Shown: positions 22,135 to 33,388 of the stretch, in pieces | How the letters are laid out: every line of letters begins with the position of its first letter | Position numbering within the stretch: position 1 is the first letter of the stretch | From: Siphonodentalium dalli | Taxonomy: Eukaryota > Mollusca > Scaphopoda > Gadilida > Siphonodentaliidae | Direction of reading: 5' to 3' | NCBI GenBank assembly: GCA_032622095.1 | Contig: CP136066.1 | Coordinates: forward strand, 183,060,716 to 183,124,715 | DNA length: 64,000 bases | Position numbers and translations under genes: made by a program | Notes under the pieces: model-generated | What the model was told of the DNA's origin: nothing | The model's input: the letters and a program-made list of their open reading frames with translations, nothing else | Database searches by the model: none

Positions 22135-23090
22135 ATGGTGCCGTTCTGTCGCCGGATATTCGGTGACGAACCGGTGCCTAAGTACAGTGCCGTACCGGCA
22201 CCGGATGTACGGTGTGGAACCGGCAAGAAATTTTATTACAGTGCCGTCTCAGTATCGTATTTTCGGTGCCGTACCGTCACCGGATATTCGGTGTGAAACC
22301 GGCAAGAAATTTTATTACAGTGCCGTCTCGAGTATCGTATTTTTGGTGCCGGGCCGTTGTCGAAAAAACAATACGTAACAAAAACAATACGTAACGACTG
22401 AAAACAACTGTGTCAAGTTTTACCATGTTCTCTGCCAATGCCCATTCAATTACATGCAAAAGGTATGAGATAAATCCTAGTGAGCAGTGAACGTGTTATA
22501 AGGACATATACTCATGCAGTGGTAAGCATTTCATTACTTTTGTTAATTAATGACTGCACTGCATTGAAAATCCGATGCCGGTCAGGCGCTGAGATTTTGT
22601 CACCGGATCGGTGCCTTGCATACGGCACTATAACGGCACGGTGTGCTGATTTATCAAAGGTCTGTTTTTATAATTTGCATCATTTAATTGCACCGAATAT
22701 CATTGTTAAAAAATGTTGATGAACTATTGAGAGATTATTACAATAAATAATATGTATAAACTCTTGGACGTGTCGGCTGAGTGCCGAGTTTCCGGCATCT
22801 GAACGGCACCGTTATTCAGATGCTTTTTTTTTACACAGTATTGATCAGATACCAGAACTTGAAGGTGACATAATTGAAATTTGTTATTTTTCATAACTCA
22901 ATTTGCAATAAAATATAATACTTTATGTTTCTCGGTATCAGATTAGTACCGATCTGGTGCCGGGTATTCGGCACAGGAAAAGTATTGGTAAATGGGTACC
23001 GGTTTGGTGCCGGTCCGGCATCGGTATATCGGCACGGCACAAACCGGCACAAACCGGTACCTATCAGGCACCGTTCCGGCGCCTACATGT
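22135..23090. repeat. CCGGTACC/GGTGCCG-rich inverted and tandem repeats
   Basis: Two tandem units of about 81 bp at 22190-22350 ('accggcaagaaattttatta' repeated, then 'cagtgccgtctc'). Outlying blocks at 22565-22640, 22780-22815 and 22930-23090 are rich in GGTGCCGG, GGTACCGG and their complements, so the two edges can pair. It may be a decayed inverted-repeat transposon, but no target duplication could be fixed. The frames at 22163-22394 and 22925-23179 are arginine-rich by-products of the repeat. Confidence 0.5.
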
Positions 23091-24788
23091 TTGCTGGGTT
23101 ATTATTTGTAGTCATACTCATACTCAGTGAGCTTAAAGACCTGAATTCCATATGGTTCTCAGCACATACACTATTTTAAATTCACCCCATTCAAAATTGT
23201 GCCAAAATATACATGTTCTGGTAATGGGCATAAAATAAATATGGTCGGGTGGTGTTTTCATTTTAGTTTATTTTTTAATTTTATTTTCTCTTACCTCGAA
23301 TGAACCTCCAACATATATCCATCCCTTGTAAGTTCTAATGTAATTGACTATTTAAATTATGGCTATATAATATTCATGATGGTGCACTTTATTGAACACT
23401 TTCCTAATTGGATACTAGCTAATGAGTAGTTACTTGATTAGCCATTTTAGGACATCCATTTAGGACATCCGTACAATGATCGGAATCCACGGATAAATAT
23501 CAACGGTATTTTTCTGCATTCCGATGTATATCATCTAAAATGTAGTTATCTACGTTATGTTTTACATGTATTTGTATACATGTTCATAATAATCACTTTC
23601 CACATATTACGTTCGCGTTGATGCAGCCACATATAATTGAATGTTAGTGATCATGTAATTTGATGCCCTCGATTTGTTATCACCCTTGAACAATCGCAGA
23701 AAACAAATTTCTTAAGTTTCGTAGGGGCTAGGGGAGATCCAAAACAAAAAACCCGAGAACTATTTTTCAATTACGCTATCAAGTACATCCACATTTTTTT
23801 GATTAATATCACCGAATGTTTACTGATTACAAAAATATAACTTAAGAAACGAAATTTCCTGGCAGTTGTATATAAGAAGAGGAGTTTTGTTTTTGGTACC
23901 TACCCCTATTTCCTGCGTTTTACGTTTAGTTATAGTACAGACGATATTGACGAACCTTACAGCAAATGACTTAATTTCATCAAAACAAGTTATCTCCCAT
24001 GTTGTTTCCGAACATTTTTCATATACAAACAAGCACACAATATGGAAGTCTAGACATCAGGCAAGATGGCGTCCAATATGGAGGCCGATTTGATTATGCA
24101 TCCTGTTAGTTTGATTTGCATGTCAATCGGTTATATGGCTGGTGGGTAGTTTCGTGTTTATATTTTTAAAAACATGGCATTACGTTGTCCAGGAAAAAGC
24201 TCTGTTTAACTAGTTTATTTTTCTGAGATGTCTGTGGTGTCTATGAAATAAGAAACTTGTATCCAAATAATGTAGCCGTTGACATGGGAGTGAAGTTCTG
24301 ATATGTTGCTACTATATCCTCTCATCGTATTTGTTCAGTTTTAGATATAATAGAATTGCGAAGCAATGGCAATCGGACATGGATATTCAGGATAATTTAA
24401 GGGAATGTTGCAATTATAGTTATTCTTCGTGTAACTTAGTCACTTTGACTAAGGCCAGAGTTAGCAATATTGTAGTGACTCGCTGAAATGTTCGGGTTAG
24501 TCAAGGTGACTCTAAATGCTTGTGACTAACCCTATGTGTTAGTCATTTTTACCCGATGTTTTCCCATTGTAATCTCCTTTTAATAGATATATAGGTATAT
24601 ACTCTTATTTATTAATCTGTATATCTGATTACGTCACTGACATACGCCACAGTCTTTGTCTGGGTTCAAATTTCCATTTATATCTAATAGCAGTGAGACA
24701 TACTCAAATTGTGATTATGAGGCTTCAAATTATTAATCTCTCGTTTCCTCATGTGACAACAATAACACGTATTATATACACTATTTCA
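23091..24788. other. Non-coding stretch with a TAGTCA/TGACTA cluster
   Basis: No gene is supported. At 24435-24560 the words 'tagtcactttgacta', 'ttagtcaaggtgactc' and 'gtgactaacc' form several small palindromes; a similar pair occurs near 31290-31330. Confidence 0.4.
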
Positions 24789-26372
24789 TTTTAGCACATA
24801 ATTAACCCACAAAACCAGCATCATAATTATTGGTAGGACACACGTGTAATATTAGCGCGTGAGATGATGTCACGCCATTATTTAAATGAGTTGCGATCGC
24901 TGAAGTTTATGATTCCTGTTTTCGATGAATACTTCGCGTCGCTTCGCGTTTATTATGTTGATCATGTGATAAGAGGTATCTCAAACTCGTTCTATTGTAT
25001 ACGTAATTTATCAACCTCGTCCATAAATTCTATTTGAGCCTCGGTAAACCTCGGCTCAAATTAGACGCATGTGAGATCCTCTATATATGCTTGCCCATAC
25101 AATAGCACCGAAACGTAGATCGTTGCATTTATCTCATAGAAGCCACAGTGAAATACGATGTCGTTATTTCACTCTATAGATACCGTTATTTGAACGTAGT
25201 TCATCGACATTCAGTTATCGATTGATCATGAAAAAGTGTCGTCAGCGAATCCGAGTTTTTGATTGGCTGGCCGCAACATATCACGCACCATTTAGCTGTG
25301 ACCGTGACCTGGGAATTTATGTTTCGACTGTGATTGACACGAAGACTTGTTAGTTAGACTTGTTTATCTATCTTCGTAATTGTGCACTTATGATTAGGGG
25401 TATTCTTCCTAGCATTGTTCAAATCTCTGTACTATAAAAAGTAAAAATGCCGCATTGCCGGCCTAACTTTGAGCTTTAATAATGTACATATAATAATAAG
25501 ATTACCTAAAGTTTTTTGTTTGAATACCTGGAACATCTCATTGGTGTCTGGAAAGAAATATCGAATGTTCACTCGAGGCTTGCAGCCGCTCGTGAAAAAT
25601 CGTTAATTCGCTCCAGATACTCTTCAGATATTTCAAAAACTGTAGGTACTCTCTATATCTGAAAGATTCATCTTGTGAATACGTCCGTTTAACACTAGAT
25701 ACACCACCAAAAACAAAGGATATCTGTTTACAATGTATATGTCTTTAAACGGCACTTATTTGACTTATTCACCCACTGTGCATTCAGAAATAGATAAATA
25801 CATTTAAAATATATACAATGTTTAGTGATCTTGTCCTGATGCAATGATTCCAATACACACAATACTAATTACGGTTAATCCAGTACTGAATGACTTCGAT
25901 GTAACTGTTCATATACATGGGGGAGCCTTATTCGTGTAGCTGGGAGAGTCAGTCCGTTGCTTATCGGGGCTTTCTATGGGCTGATTTCCTTAGTGATAGA
26001 CAACAATAATATCATTTGTATTATTTGTGTTATTGTACTTATCATGACAAGCGGAGCATAGGCAATTGACATATCATATATAGAGGATCTCACATGAGTT
26101 CACTAAATTCGATTTGAGCCGAGGTTTACGGAGGCTCAAATAGACTTTAGTGGACCAGGTTAATAACTTACGTACACAATAGAACGAGTGTGAGAAACAT
26201 TTTATCACATGATAAAATAAACGCAAAGCAAGGCGAAATATTCAACAATCATAAACTGCAGCGATCGCAAGTCATTTAAAGAACTGTGTGACGTCATCAC
26301 ACGCGCTGATATTAAACGTGAGTCTTACCTATAATTATGAAACTGCTTTTATGGGCAAATTATGTGATAAAT
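24789..26372. mobile_element. Long-inverted-repeat element
   Basis: The left arm 24789-25089 and the right arm 26075-26372 are inverse complements over about 300 bases, with many mismatches and small indels. Anchors include 'gcgatcgctg', 'cgttctattgt', 'catgtgataa' and 'catgtgagatcctctatata'. Each arm contains a hairpin built from TTTGAGCC ... GGCTCAAA. The roughly 985-bp centre has no long frame. Long arms with a short non-coding centre suggest a foldback-like or non-autonomous DNA element. Outer boundaries and target duplication are not resolved. Confidence 0.7.
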
Positions 26373-26464
26373 GCATATCAACATAAAGTCTGTTATATAA
26401 TTTATGTATGCACATGTACGTGTGTTATAGACTCAAAAACTGCCCGACCTACACTACTAGAGGC

Positions 26465-26720
26465 ATAACCCATTAAAATACCTCTAAAATGTCATTAAAA
26501 GTACATTTATTCCTTAAATCACCTCATTAATCTTTATTTTCTATTTTTTAATGAGCCCCATTAAATCGATACAAAATCATTAATTTATCCTGTAAAATCA
26601 TTAAACTATAGAGAAAATTCATTAAAATATCACCAAACCGTTGGTGCATTAAACTTAAGGCCCTTAAAATTCATTATTTCCTGTAAAGAGTGATATACTG
26701 CCATTAAAATCTTCAGCGGC
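26465..26720. repeat. Left subterminal CATTAA repeats
   Basis: CATTAA or CATTAAA occurs about a dozen times in 255 bases, mostly in one orientation. The counterpart is 31385-31835. Confidence 0.8.
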
Positions 26721-27408
26721 TGACTCGGTTACAACTTTTAGTGTGCAGGAGAACGAAAAATGTCGATAAAAGTTGATATATAAGACTTACAAATTATCTT
26801 TTTAATTTCTTTTATTTGTAATTGGCATAGCTTATCACAAACAAAAACTCATCATTATTAGAATTATATTAACGACATTAAACGAAACTGAAAATCCCAA
26901 CTTTACTGGGCTCGGATTGGACTCGGACTACAATTTTAGTGTGTCCCCGAAATTGTGCTTCCGGTTTATAACCCACGTGCGTTTTGTTGTTTGTGTAAAC
27001 TGCTCTTGTTTTAGATTGTTTTAGAAACAAATTGGACCTAATCTGCTTCTTAATAACCTAGAATATTGTTAGCACTGTCTGGATTATGTTTGTATATGAA
27101 AGGGACAAGATGTTATAACCTCCGAAAACAGGCTGAGTCAATTAGTTCAGTGCCAGTGGGATTACACTTGACCAGTGTTGACATGCACGACAATGTTGTG
27201 ACTTTCAAAAGACAGACACTTCGCAAAATTATAAACCGTCCAATTAACTCACAAGACTGACAAGAGTCAACCACTGGTGACTAGGTTTACGAGACATACA
27301 ATTATGTAGAAATTAGTCGGAAATTAGTCGGAATTATGACGTCACAGATCAGTCATGATTCATGAGTCAGTCACAAGTTTGTTGGCTAGGAAGATGGATC
27401 ATATTCTT

Positions 27409-28436
27409 CAATTTTCATCGAAACGTGATTTGAGAACCATGTCGCCATGACATATCGCCCAGTTACGGAGTCTAATATGTTTTTGATCGAAACGCCGGTA
27501 ACGCTGTGATATTGTTGTGATATATTTATGAAATGACGGATAATCTCGGAGATACGGATCCAATTCTGGGACACACATTATCACTGAATCCATCACAAGC
27601 TTTTAGTAATGTACTACAGCTATTCTTCAATTTTCATCGAATCGTGATTTGAGAACCATGTCGCCATGACATATCGCCCAGTTATGGAGTCTGCTATTCT
27701 TTTGATCCAAACGCCGGTAACGCTGTGATATTGTTGTGATATATTTATGAAATGACGGATAATGTCGGAGATACGGATCCAATTCTGGGACACACATTAT
27801 TACTGAATCCATCACAAGCTTTTAGTAATGTACTACAGCTATTATTCAATTTTCATCGAATCGTGATTTGAGAACCATGTCGCCATGACATATCGCCCAG
27901 TTATGGAGTCTGCTATTCTTTTGATCGAAACGCCGGTAACGCTGTGATATTGTTGTGATATATTTATGAAATGACGGATAATGTCGGAGATACGGATCCA
28001 ATTCTGGGACACACATTATCACTGAATCCATCGCAAGCTTTTAGTAATGTACTACAGCTATTATTCAATTTTCATCGAAACGTGATTTGAGAACCATGTC
28101 GCCATGACATATCGCCCATTTATGGAGTCTGCTATTCTTTTGATCGAAACGCCGGTAACGCTGTGATATTGTTGTGATATATTTATGAAATGACGGATAA
28201 TCTCGGAGATACGGATCCAATTCTGGGACACACATTATCAGTGAATCCATCACAAGCTTTTTGTATTAACGTACTGCAGCTATTCTTCAATTTTCATTGA
28301 AATAATAATTTGAAAACCATGTCGCCATGACATATCGCCCATTTACGGAGTCTGCTATTCTTTTGATCGAAACGCCGGTGACGCTGTGATATTGTTGTGA
28401 CATCACATGCTTTTATTAACATACTACAGCTATGCT
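27409..28436. repeat. 219-bp tandem array, about 4.7 copies
   Basis: Units start at 27409, 27628, 27847, 28066 and 28288 ('caattttcatcg'), so the period is 219, 219, 219 and 222 bases; the last copy is partial. Units are nearly identical. Each full unit has a minus-strand frame of 61-62 codons starting MDS(V/L)IMCVPELDPYLR and ending KSRFDEN. Since 219 is divisible by three, all copies lie in the same relative frame. The array lies inside the CACTA-like element. Confidence 0.93.
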
Positions 28437-29841
28437 CTAATTATTAATCGTCCCCTTTAACAAGGTTGTGGGGCGTTAATGACACCGGTTATACGATACC
28501 ACCGTTCAACCACGGTCAAGTGGTTGACATGTGGCAACCGCAGGTAATCTTTCTACAGTACTATTAATACTATTTTGCGACTACTGTACTCCGCATTAAT
28601 TTTTCACATGGCCACCTTACACCCAGTCCAGCTTTTCGTGATCGCCATGCACCGTGTTAACTACCTGTGTACACAAAACAATATTTCAGTTAATAATTTG
28701 TTTACGGTTTAATCGACATTCGAAGTTGGTCACTTACCGACATTCGCAATTGCATCATCAATGCAGCGTCAAGCCATGCCAGAAATATAAATTCTGTGAT
28801 GGTAATAATGCTGACTTTAAAAGGAACGAAGGTCGTGCCATGGTAGGATTTATCATGGTTAATAGCATCACCAACAACGCGGTAATATCGGTGGCCAACG
28901 TCGTTAAGGCGGGGGGTCAATTATAGCTTAGCTGTATATATACAGGTACATGAACATGTAGACCATTCCAATGTCCAGATGCATCATGTTCTTATCAAAA
29001 CACGTGTAGCTATCATTCAGAACGATTCGGACATTTCCGCTTTGCTAGGAAATAACCTCTTCCATAATTGGAAACCATATTCGCGAAATTCTACATTATA
29101 TGACTCTAGTGATCAGGCAATTACGTTGACTCGATGACGCATAGCTGGGAATGGAGAATAATTTATTCACTATGGCTGTACCAAAATGGATCATATATTA
29201 AATAGATTAAACTCTCTTTGAGTGAGGTTTGTTTGTTTGTTCATATACCGATACAAGTGTGCGATAAGCAAAACACTCAACAATGTGGCAATTGTTTTTG
29301 GGAGAGTGATTCTGGTGACCCATTCAACACCAAAAACTTGTGGCGAAGACTAGTGAGCGCTATAAGAGTATTTTGCAAACAACATGGTGCCAGTTTTAAT
29401 TAACCAAAGTTCATTAGTGTGGTCTCCCCATTGTTGAGTATTTTGCTTATCGCACGCTATTTGCATACTTTACAACAGGTTCTTGAACAGAATTTAGCTT
29501 TGTTCACATAATGCAGCGTAGGAACTACAACAATTACATACTATTTACGCGATATTTATTATGGTATAAAGAAAGGTCTGAGCGAACTCCAGATTAACAA
29601 TAATAGCTTCATCGGGCTACAATAGACCGATTGGTCTTCCAGGCACAGTGCTCACTGTTGTAAGAGAGGCAACTCTAAATTTCTTGACAATTTGAATCTG
29701 TTTGTTTGAATATCTGTATACATGTATGTTTATTTTGAATATTCTCAGTAAATAAATATTTGGTGCTTTGCAAAGGAAATCATAATTAATTTTATTTACG
29801 CATTGGTTGGGAGATACTAGTAACAATAAAACAGTTTAGAG
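28437..29841. other. Interior of the CACTA-like element
   Basis: No recognisable gene. 'accaccgttcaaccacggtcaagtggttgac' near 28500 contains small inverted words. The 90-codon frame at 28654-28926 has a few cysteines (CSVKPCQKYKFC) but no family match that I recognise. Confidence 0.35.
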
Positions 29842-31175
29842 TGACTCCCCTTATCCCAGATGCATGCTGGTTGTGAAAGACCGATCGGTTTAATTTAGTC
29901 TATTATAGATCGGTAAGTGGTTCAACCAGACCTGTTTAAGTTATCTGATTGATAATGGTCATACAGTTCAATCCCATTAGTGCCCGCATACATTGTATAA
30001 CAATATAATTAATTCATTGCGATTAATCGCAAACCTTTGTGATAAATCGCCAAGTACGGTAGTTGGCGATTTATCAGACATATGTTTGCGATTTATCGCA
30101 AAGTTATTTTAACTTTGAATGTTCTTAGTAAATAATGATATGGTGTCTTGATAAAAAAAATCGGAATTAATTTTGTTTTGGTTTTGAAGTATTGGTTGAT
30201 CGATAATACATGTACATGTAATAGAACCGTTTAGAATGACTCCCCTTATCCCAGATACATGCTGGCTGTGAAATAATGATTAGTCTATTTTAACCTGATC
30301 GAGCTACTAGTATTGTGATAAATCTCAAACATCTTTGCGATAAATTGCAAAGTATAATTACCAAGTAGTTAATAGAGAGTTATCGTAAAGATGTTTGAGA
30401 TTTATCGCAAACGTTTGGGAGTTATCGTAAAGGTGTTTGTGATTTTTCGCAAAGTTATTTTGTGATTTATCGCAAAGTTGTTTTAATTTTGAATATTCTC
30501 TGTAAATAATCTCAAAAAGAGATCAGAATTAATTTTTGTTTTAAGTATCTGTTTGCTCCCCTTCCATGTTGGCTGTGAAAGAGCGATCAGTCTATTTTAG
30601 CCCGACAGTGCTATTATAGATCGATTTGTGGTTCATCCAGACCTGTTTAAGATTTCTGATTTATTATGTTTATACAGTCCAATCACATTAGTGCCAACAC
30701 ATAACAATATATCTGCAATAAATCACAAACATTGTGATAAATCTCAAACATGTTTACGATAAATCGTAAAGTATAATCACTAAGTAGTTTGAGAGTTATC
30801 GTAACGATGCTTGAGATTTATCGCAAATGTTTGCGAGTTATCGCAAAGGTCTGCGAGTTATCGCAAAGATATTTGTGATTTTTCACAAAGTCGTTTTCAG
30901 ATTTATCGCAAAGATTTTCTCCCCTTATCACACATGTATTCTGGCTGTGAATGACCGATCGGTCTACCGGTATTTTAGACTGACCGTCCTATTATAGAGC
31001 GATTGGAGTTCACCAGACCTGTTGAAGATGTCTGATGTATGTTTATACGGTTAAAGCCCTATATTAATTGCAAATTGATTTGATTAATTGCAAACCCTTT
31101 GTTATAAATCGAAAACCTTTGCACTAAATAGCATATATTTATTGTATAGAAGTTTGCGATTTATCGCAAAGTAGT
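29842..31175. repeat. Palindrome-rich tandem repeat (TTTGCGATTTATCGCAAA)
   Basis: Four diverged units begin 'ctccccttatcccagat...ctggctgtgaa' at about 29844, 30238, 30556 and 30909 (spacing 320-395). Each unit carries words of the form GATAAATCGCAAA followed by their inverse, TTTGCGATTTATC, so every unit can form one or more hairpins. The 18-bp near-palindrome TTTGCGATTTATCGCAAA occurs intact near 30091 and 31149. Confidence 0.8.
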
Positions 31176-31384
31176 TTTTTTAATATTATTACACACAAAT
31201 TAAGAATTACGGCCCATTATTTTTGACATTCAGACACATTTTATTCCACATGCCGGGAACAGGCCGGGGACATCCTTACTCAGTTCTAGTCATGCTGACT
31301 AAACTTACTTTAGTCATTTTGACTAAACTTATTCATGATATATACTGAAAGTATTCATTACATTTATTTTTTCTAGATAATATT

Positions 31385-31835
31385 CTAATGGCATTAAATC
31401 ACAGCATTAACAAATTGATTAATGCCATTAATTCTACCACTTCCCCGATCCATTTTAATGGCATTAATGTTTATCCAATTTAAGCAGCTCTTTGTTAAAT
31501 TAGTTTAATGCCATTAAGATATATCCTAAATAGGGTAACCTTTAAGTGTGTTTTAATGACATTATTCATGAACTTAAATATGCACTAATTCCTTGTCAAA
31601 CGTAATGCACTACCCAGTACCACATTTTGATGCCATTAATTCAATTTCCAAAGTTTAAGTGATCTATTAAAACGGCGATATTTAAGGCAGATTTCCGTTT
31701 GTTTTCATGATCTTAAAAGTATCCCTTTCATAGACCATTTTAATGTTTTTTTTAATGTTTTTCCTAAGGGAGATTTAATTAATTTTCCCATTAATTGGTT
31801 TAATGCACTGTTAATGTGCTGTTACTGGAATTGCC
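31385..31835. repeat. Right subterminal TTAATG/CATTAA repeats
   Basis: 'taatggcattaa' and 'taatgccattaa' palindromic words recur throughout, mirroring the left end of the CACTA-like element. Confidence 0.8.
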
Positions 31836-31848
31836 TGTAGTAGTGCTA

Positions 31849-32432
31849 CTTTGATCCCGAGAACAATATGGGCGGGTCTTGGACCTCGCTCATACAGGCT
31901 CATATAAGTATGTTTCTGGACCAATCGAACAAATAGTTTTTTTTTCTTTTCTCCTTATAATGTTCAACGTTGTTCGTGATCACAAAGAAATCCCTAAATA
32001 GCCCGGACGAAGTCGGGCACATCAGCTCGTATATTATAAAAAAAAACATACTTTTCAACATAACAAACTCATTTTCTTTGTATATGTAAGTTTTTAGTGA
32101 CATCTTTAAGTAGCCAACCGTGGAACCAGATGGTATCAACAGTGTGTCCTCTGAGCGAAGTAATCGGTGTGCATGGAACAATAATATAACAGAAGTATGC
32201 TGAAAGAGATTGAGAGTCATGCTTGATATCCATGTCACATGAATCCAATTCTTGCAACATTTCATCTACGTCGTCATATCTTTTACGAAAGAGAACCAAT
32301 TAATTGAAATTAACCATCATTCCGTGCATGCAGATTTCCCCCACCAATAAAACTGACAACTGTATATGCCCTACAGTGACTGGAACAGGGATGTATCCTA
32401 ATAAATAAATTCAATTAATATAAATAAGATAC
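31849..32432. other. Flank downstream (minus strand) of the PAN-like exon
   Basis: May hold further exons of the minus-strand gene, but none could be joined in phase. The 76-codon frame at 32069-32299 has three cysteines and no recognised domain. Confidence 0.3.
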
Positions 32433-32739
32433 CTGTGAAGTTTGTTCCCTTTTTCCGGTAGACTGTGGATCTACTCGTCGCCGCATTGAGGTTACTTGCT
32501 GAGAGTAAGCACATCTGGGACTCCTCGTTGTGAGAGAATATGTCACACCAAGGTCGCTGGTCACAGGCCCCCGCGCATTCTATCATCGAATGAGATGGTT
32601 TGACAGTTTCATTAACAAAGTGTGATCCACTATTGTCACTAAGAAAATAGTAGGTCCCATTTGGAACTTGGCCTTCGGTCAAAGGGATGACAAGAAACAA
32701 AAATGACAACGCCATTGCCGGCACTGTATTTCCTTCCAT
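32433..32739 (-). CDS. Putative secreted PAN/apple-like protein, first exon
   Basis: Starts with Met at 32739 (alternative Met at 32715). A hydrophobic signal peptide (ALSFLFLVIPLTEG) is followed by a segment with the cysteine spacing C-x3-C-x5-C-...-C, with 'WCDIFSHNE' and 'CLLS', as in PAN/apple domains that bind proteins or sugars outside the cell. Asn-x-Thr glycosylation motifs are present (NGT, NET, NFT). A donor-like CACAG|GTATCT ends the exon at 32433. The following exon is not found; the frame alone would stop at 32398. It may be part of a larger extracellular protein or a gene fragment. Confidence 0.5.
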
Positions 32740-32968
32740 ATTGCCCCGGTGTCAATAAGTCTGTTTGTGATGAAACATTTAATGACATACCTATAGAGTA
32801 TGCTTGTCATTAAGATAACACGACGTGAAGCCACTCCCACAAAACTATCATACCCAATACTATTCCTTCGCCGCGAAACATGCATTGAGCAGACATTTAA
32901 TGATTATGTCCATCGTTATTCCAGGGTGCCTAAGCTCTTGACATTCTTATCGTGGGTCACAAGACAAA

Positions 32969-33388
32969 TACATCAAGTGAGGTCCGTGATGGGAGATACA
33001 TCACATGAGGTACATGCCAGGAGATACATCACATGAGGTCCGTGATGGGAGATACATCACATGGGGTCCGTGACGGGAGTTACATCACATGGGGTCCGTG
33101 ACGGGAGATACATCACATGGGGTCCGTGACGGGAGATACATCACATGGGGTCCGTGACGGGAGATACATCACATGGGGTCCGTGGCGGGAGATACATCAC
33201 ATGGGGTCCGTGACGGGAGATACATCACATGGGGTCCGTGACGGGAGATACATCACACGAGGTACATGACAGGAGATACATCACATGAGGTCCGTGATGG
33301 GAGATACATCACATGGGGTCCGTGATGGGAGATACATCACATGAGGTACATGACAGGAGATACATCACATGGGGTTCAAGACGGGAGC
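32969..33388. repeat. 28-bp minisatellite, about 15 copies
   Basis: Unit 'tacatcacatggggtccgtg' plus 'acgggaga'. Variant units carry 'gaggtacatgacagg' at intervals, suggesting subunits that spread by local duplication. It lies just upstream (minus strand) of the PAN-like exon. Confidence 0.95.

Larger units (their letters stand above)
26454..31845. mobile_element. CACTA-like (EnSpm-type) element, non-autonomous, 5.4 kb
   Basis: Starts CACTACTAGAGGCA and ends TGCCTGTAGTAGTG, a 14-bp inverted repeat with one mismatch. A 3-bp duplication CTA flanks both sides (26451-26453 and 31846-31848). CACTA ends, a 3-bp target and many short subterminal repeats (CATTAA/TTAATG, 26465-26720 and 31385-31835) are the hallmarks of the CACTA/EnSpm superfamily. 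Inside are a 219-bp tandem array and a palindrome-rich repeat field. No transposase is recognisable; frames at 27066-27260, 28654-28926 and 29218-29403 match nothing I know. The 3-bp duplication alone could be chance; the combination is what persuades. Confidence 0.72.

Noticed and set aside
22163-22719. Arg/Cys-rich frames in the GGTGCCG region
   Set aside because: By-products of tandem repeat units; similar frames occur in overlapping registers.
27409-28436. CRISPR-like array
   Set aside because: Units are contiguous 219-bp copies with no short repeat/unique spacer alternation, and the context is an animal transposon.
32069-32299. Frame with DVDEMLQELDSCDMDIKHD as a second PAN-gene exon
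   Set aside because: An acceptor-like site exists at its start but the phase does not match the upstream donor; joining gives an immediate stop.
32398-32432. Possible 35-base intron after the PAN-like exon (GTATCT...TTATTAG)
   Set aside because: It keeps a frame, but 35 bases is too short for a normal metazoan spliceosomal intron and the product ends soon after without extending the domain.
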